Assembly (NCBI GenBank): GCA_904501855.1
Contig: CAJGCI010000113.1
Location: forward strand, 1 to 5,917
Source: Oscillospiraceae bacterium
Lineage (GTDB): Bacteria; Bacillota; Clostridia; Oscillospirales; Oscillospiraceae
Direction: 5' to 3'
Length of the DNA stretch: 5,917 nucleotides
Shown: positions 5,130 through 5,917 of the stretch, piece after piece
How positions within the stretch are numbered: the first letter of the stretch is position 1
How the letters are laid out: the number at the start of each line of letters is the position of its first letter
Translations under genes and position numbers: made by a program
Notes under the pieces: generated by a model
Told to the model about the DNA's origin: nothing
The model's input: the letters and a program-made list of their open reading frames with translations, nothing else
Database searches by the model: none

Positions 5130-5139
5130 TGCCGACAAT

Positions 5140-5301
5140 ATGGCTGCAGATGCAAGAGTAAAAGTAACTCTCAGATGCGAAGAATGCAAGCAGAGAAACT
5201 ATTTCACAGTCAAAAACAAGAAGAATACTTCTGACAAACTGGAACGTAGAAAGTACTGCCCGTTCTGCCGCAAACACACAAAGCACGTTGAAACCAAGTG
5301 A
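5140..5301 (+). CDS. rpmG: 50S ribosomal protein L33 (zinc-ribbon, C+ type)
   Basis: The 53-residue product MAADARVKVTLRCEECKQRNYF... is L33 of the large ribosomal subunit, which lies near the E site. RVKVTL, CKQRNY and the C-terminal ERRKYCPFCRKHTKH segment are family hallmarks. Two CX2C pairs (C13/C16 and C40/C43) form the zinc ribbon, making this the zinc-dependent C+ form; some Firmicutes also encode a cysteine-free paralogue used under zinc limitation. Length is typical (49-55). It is the first gene of rpmG-secE-nusG, a conserved order in Firmicutes, and is separated from secE by 23 bases with no tRNA between. Confidence 0.97.
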   Translation: MAADARVKVTLRCEECKQRNYFTVKNKKNTSDKLERRKYCPFCRKHTKHVETK

Positions 5302-5324
5302 TTTGACGAAAGGATTGTAAGCAA

Positions 5325-5597
5325 ATGGCAAAAAAAGAGAAGACAACCGCTCCCGCAGCTAAATCTTCCGGCGCCGTTAAGAAAGACGACGTCAAGCCCA
5401 CCTTACTCAAGCGTATCGGCAAATGGTTTCGTGACATGAAAAGCGAGCTGAAAAAGGTCGTATGGCCCAGCACACAGACACTGACCAACAACACGGCGAT
5501 CACTCTGTTCGTCACCATTCTGGCAGCGGTCATTCTGTGGGGATTTGATTCCCTCGCTCAGATGGCAGTAAAAGCGCTAATAACGCTAGCAGGGTAG
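5325..5597 (+). CDS. secE: Preprotein translocase subunit SecE
   Basis: The 90-residue product is the short single-span Gram-positive form of SecE. It clamps SecY in the SecYEG channel that moves unfolded proteins across, or inserts them into, the cytoplasmic membrane. An Ala/Lys-rich, probably disordered N-terminus (1-27) precedes the amphipathic helix and the signature F35-RDMKSELKKVVWPS (to residue 49). One transmembrane helix follows (about 57-75, AITLFVTILAAVILWGF), then a short tail. The start has AAAGGA (5309-5314) ten bases upstream. The stop codon is six bases before nusG, so the two are co-transcribed and probably translationally coupled. The identity is secured by both the motif and the neighbours. 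Confidence 0.96.
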   Translation: MAKKEKTTAPAAKSSGAVKKDDVKPTLLKRIGKWFRDMKSELKKVVWPSTQTLTNNTAITLFVTILAAVILWGFDSLAQMAVKALITLAG

Positions 5598-5603
5598 TGA
5601 GAT

Positions 5604-5917
5604 ATGGCTGAAAGAGCAAAATGGTACGTGGTACATACGTACTCCGGTTATGAAAATGCGGTTGCGACCGCAATTATGAAGGCAGCAGAAAACCGTAAGA
5701 TGACCGACCTGATCTTAGAGGTCAGCATCCCTATGGAAACTGTTACCGAGCATACGGACTCCGGTGAAAAAACCGTTGAGCGCAAAGTCTTTCCCGGCTA
5801 CGTTCTGGTCAAAATGATTCTGACCGACGACAGCTGGCACCTGATCCACAATGTGCGTGGTGCCACGGGTTTTGTGGGATCCGACGGAAAAGCGGTCCCT
5901 CTGACCGAGGAAGAGAT
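5604..5917 (+). CDS. nusG: Transcription termination/antitermination factor NusG, N-terminal part
   Basis: From the ATG at 5604, 104 codons remain open to the right edge, so the C-terminal KOW domain is cut off by the window. The N-terminal NGN domain is clear: WYVVHTYSGYEN (7-18), the inserted segment ILEVSIPMETVTE (37-49), KVFPGYVLVKM (61-71) and NVRGATGFVG (83-92). NusG binds RNA polymerase at the clamp and controls pausing, elongation, and coupling to Rho or the ribosome. Full-length bacterial NusG is about 170-190 residues. There is no strong Shine-Dalgarno (only GGGTAG near the secE stop), which fits translation coupled to secE six bases upstream. By conserved gene order rplK and rplA would be expected beyond the edge; this is inference. 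Confidence 0.97.
   Translation, partial: MAERAKWYVVHTYSGYENAVATAIMKAAENRKMTDLILEVSIPMETVTEHTDSGEKTVERKVFPGYVLVKMILTDDSWHLIHNVRGATGFVGSDGKAVPLTEEE

Larger units (their letters stand above)
4828..5139. other. Divergent intergenic region between ruvX and rpmG
   Basis: No convincing gene lies in these 312 bases. They hold the minus-strand ruvX promoter and its leader of roughly 60 bases, an AT-rich stretch with A and T tracts (4955-4987), the plus-strand rpmG promoter, and a leader of about 115 bases with a folded element at 5033-5082. A second minus-strand TATAAT at 4849-4854 has no usable -35 and is so close to the start codon that it is unlikely to be the main promoter. Confidence 0.7.

Noticed and set aside
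4996..5139. Longer rpmG starting at 4996 or 5101
   Set aside because: 4996 lies inside the promoter and upstream of the predicted transcript. 5101 has poor ribosome-site spacing and would add residues not found in L33.
5302..5324. tRNA-Trp between rpmG and secE
   Set aside because: A tRNA can occur here in some Firmicutes, but the gap is only 23 bases.
1..5917. CRISPR array, insertion sequence, phage or toxin-antitoxin genes
   Set aside because: No repeated spacer units, transposase motifs, terminal inverted repeats or toxin-like small genes were seen on either strand.

Overview
The window looks like chromosomal DNA of a moderately GC-rich Firmicute of the class Clostridia, most likely an anaerobic Oscillospirales/Ruminococcaceae-type gut or rumen bacterium. 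The evidence is the rpmG-secE-nusG gene order, strong Shine-Dalgarno sites, TTGACA/TATAAT-type promoters, an S-layer-homology (SLH) protein, an EFR1-type flavodoxin/ferredoxin protein and a bacterial type 3 (archaeal-like) prolyl-tRNA synthetase. This placement is inference from family content and style, not from a database match.

Layout. Positions 1-514 (minus) hold the N-terminal 171 codons of an EamA/DMT-family membrane transporter that runs off the left edge. A 215-base divergent intergenic region (515-729) separates it from a plus-strand EFR1-family protein (730-1485), a flavodoxin-like domain fused to two [4Fe-4S] ferredoxin motifs. A promoter at 1508-1537 drives proS (1587-3023), which ends at a hairpin terminator. 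Next is a secreted or membrane-anchored protein made only of three SLH repeats (3157-3837; its start is moved from the first in-frame ATG because that ATG lies in the promoter). A perfect 18-bp-stem hairpin (3852-3893) serves this gene and the convergent minus-strand pair ruvX (4417-4827, TTG start) and a CYTH/triphosphate tunnel protein (3895-4404), which form a tight two-gene operon. A 312-base divergent region (4828-5139) then leads into the plus-strand operon rpmG (5140-5301), secE (5325-5597) and nusG (5604 to the right edge, partial).

How the genes relate. The right end is the well-known translation/secretion/transcription-elongation cluster (L33, SecE, NusG), with a strong promoter and a structured leader. 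ProRS and RuvX are ordinary housekeeping genes. The EamA, EFR1, SLH and CYTH genes are accessory or poorly characterised, and nothing here ties them into one pathway.

Overall this is largely an ordinary core-genome region. I see no mobile element, CRISPR array, tRNA, rRNA or defence cassette, and no convincing new multi-gene system. The points worth a second look are small: three clear and one possible extended -10 promoters sharing TGGTA, a hairpin filling the EFR1 leader, the folded rpmG leader with a possible three-codon upstream ORF, palindromes upstream of the EamA gene, and the exact 61-residue periodicity of the SLH-only protein.
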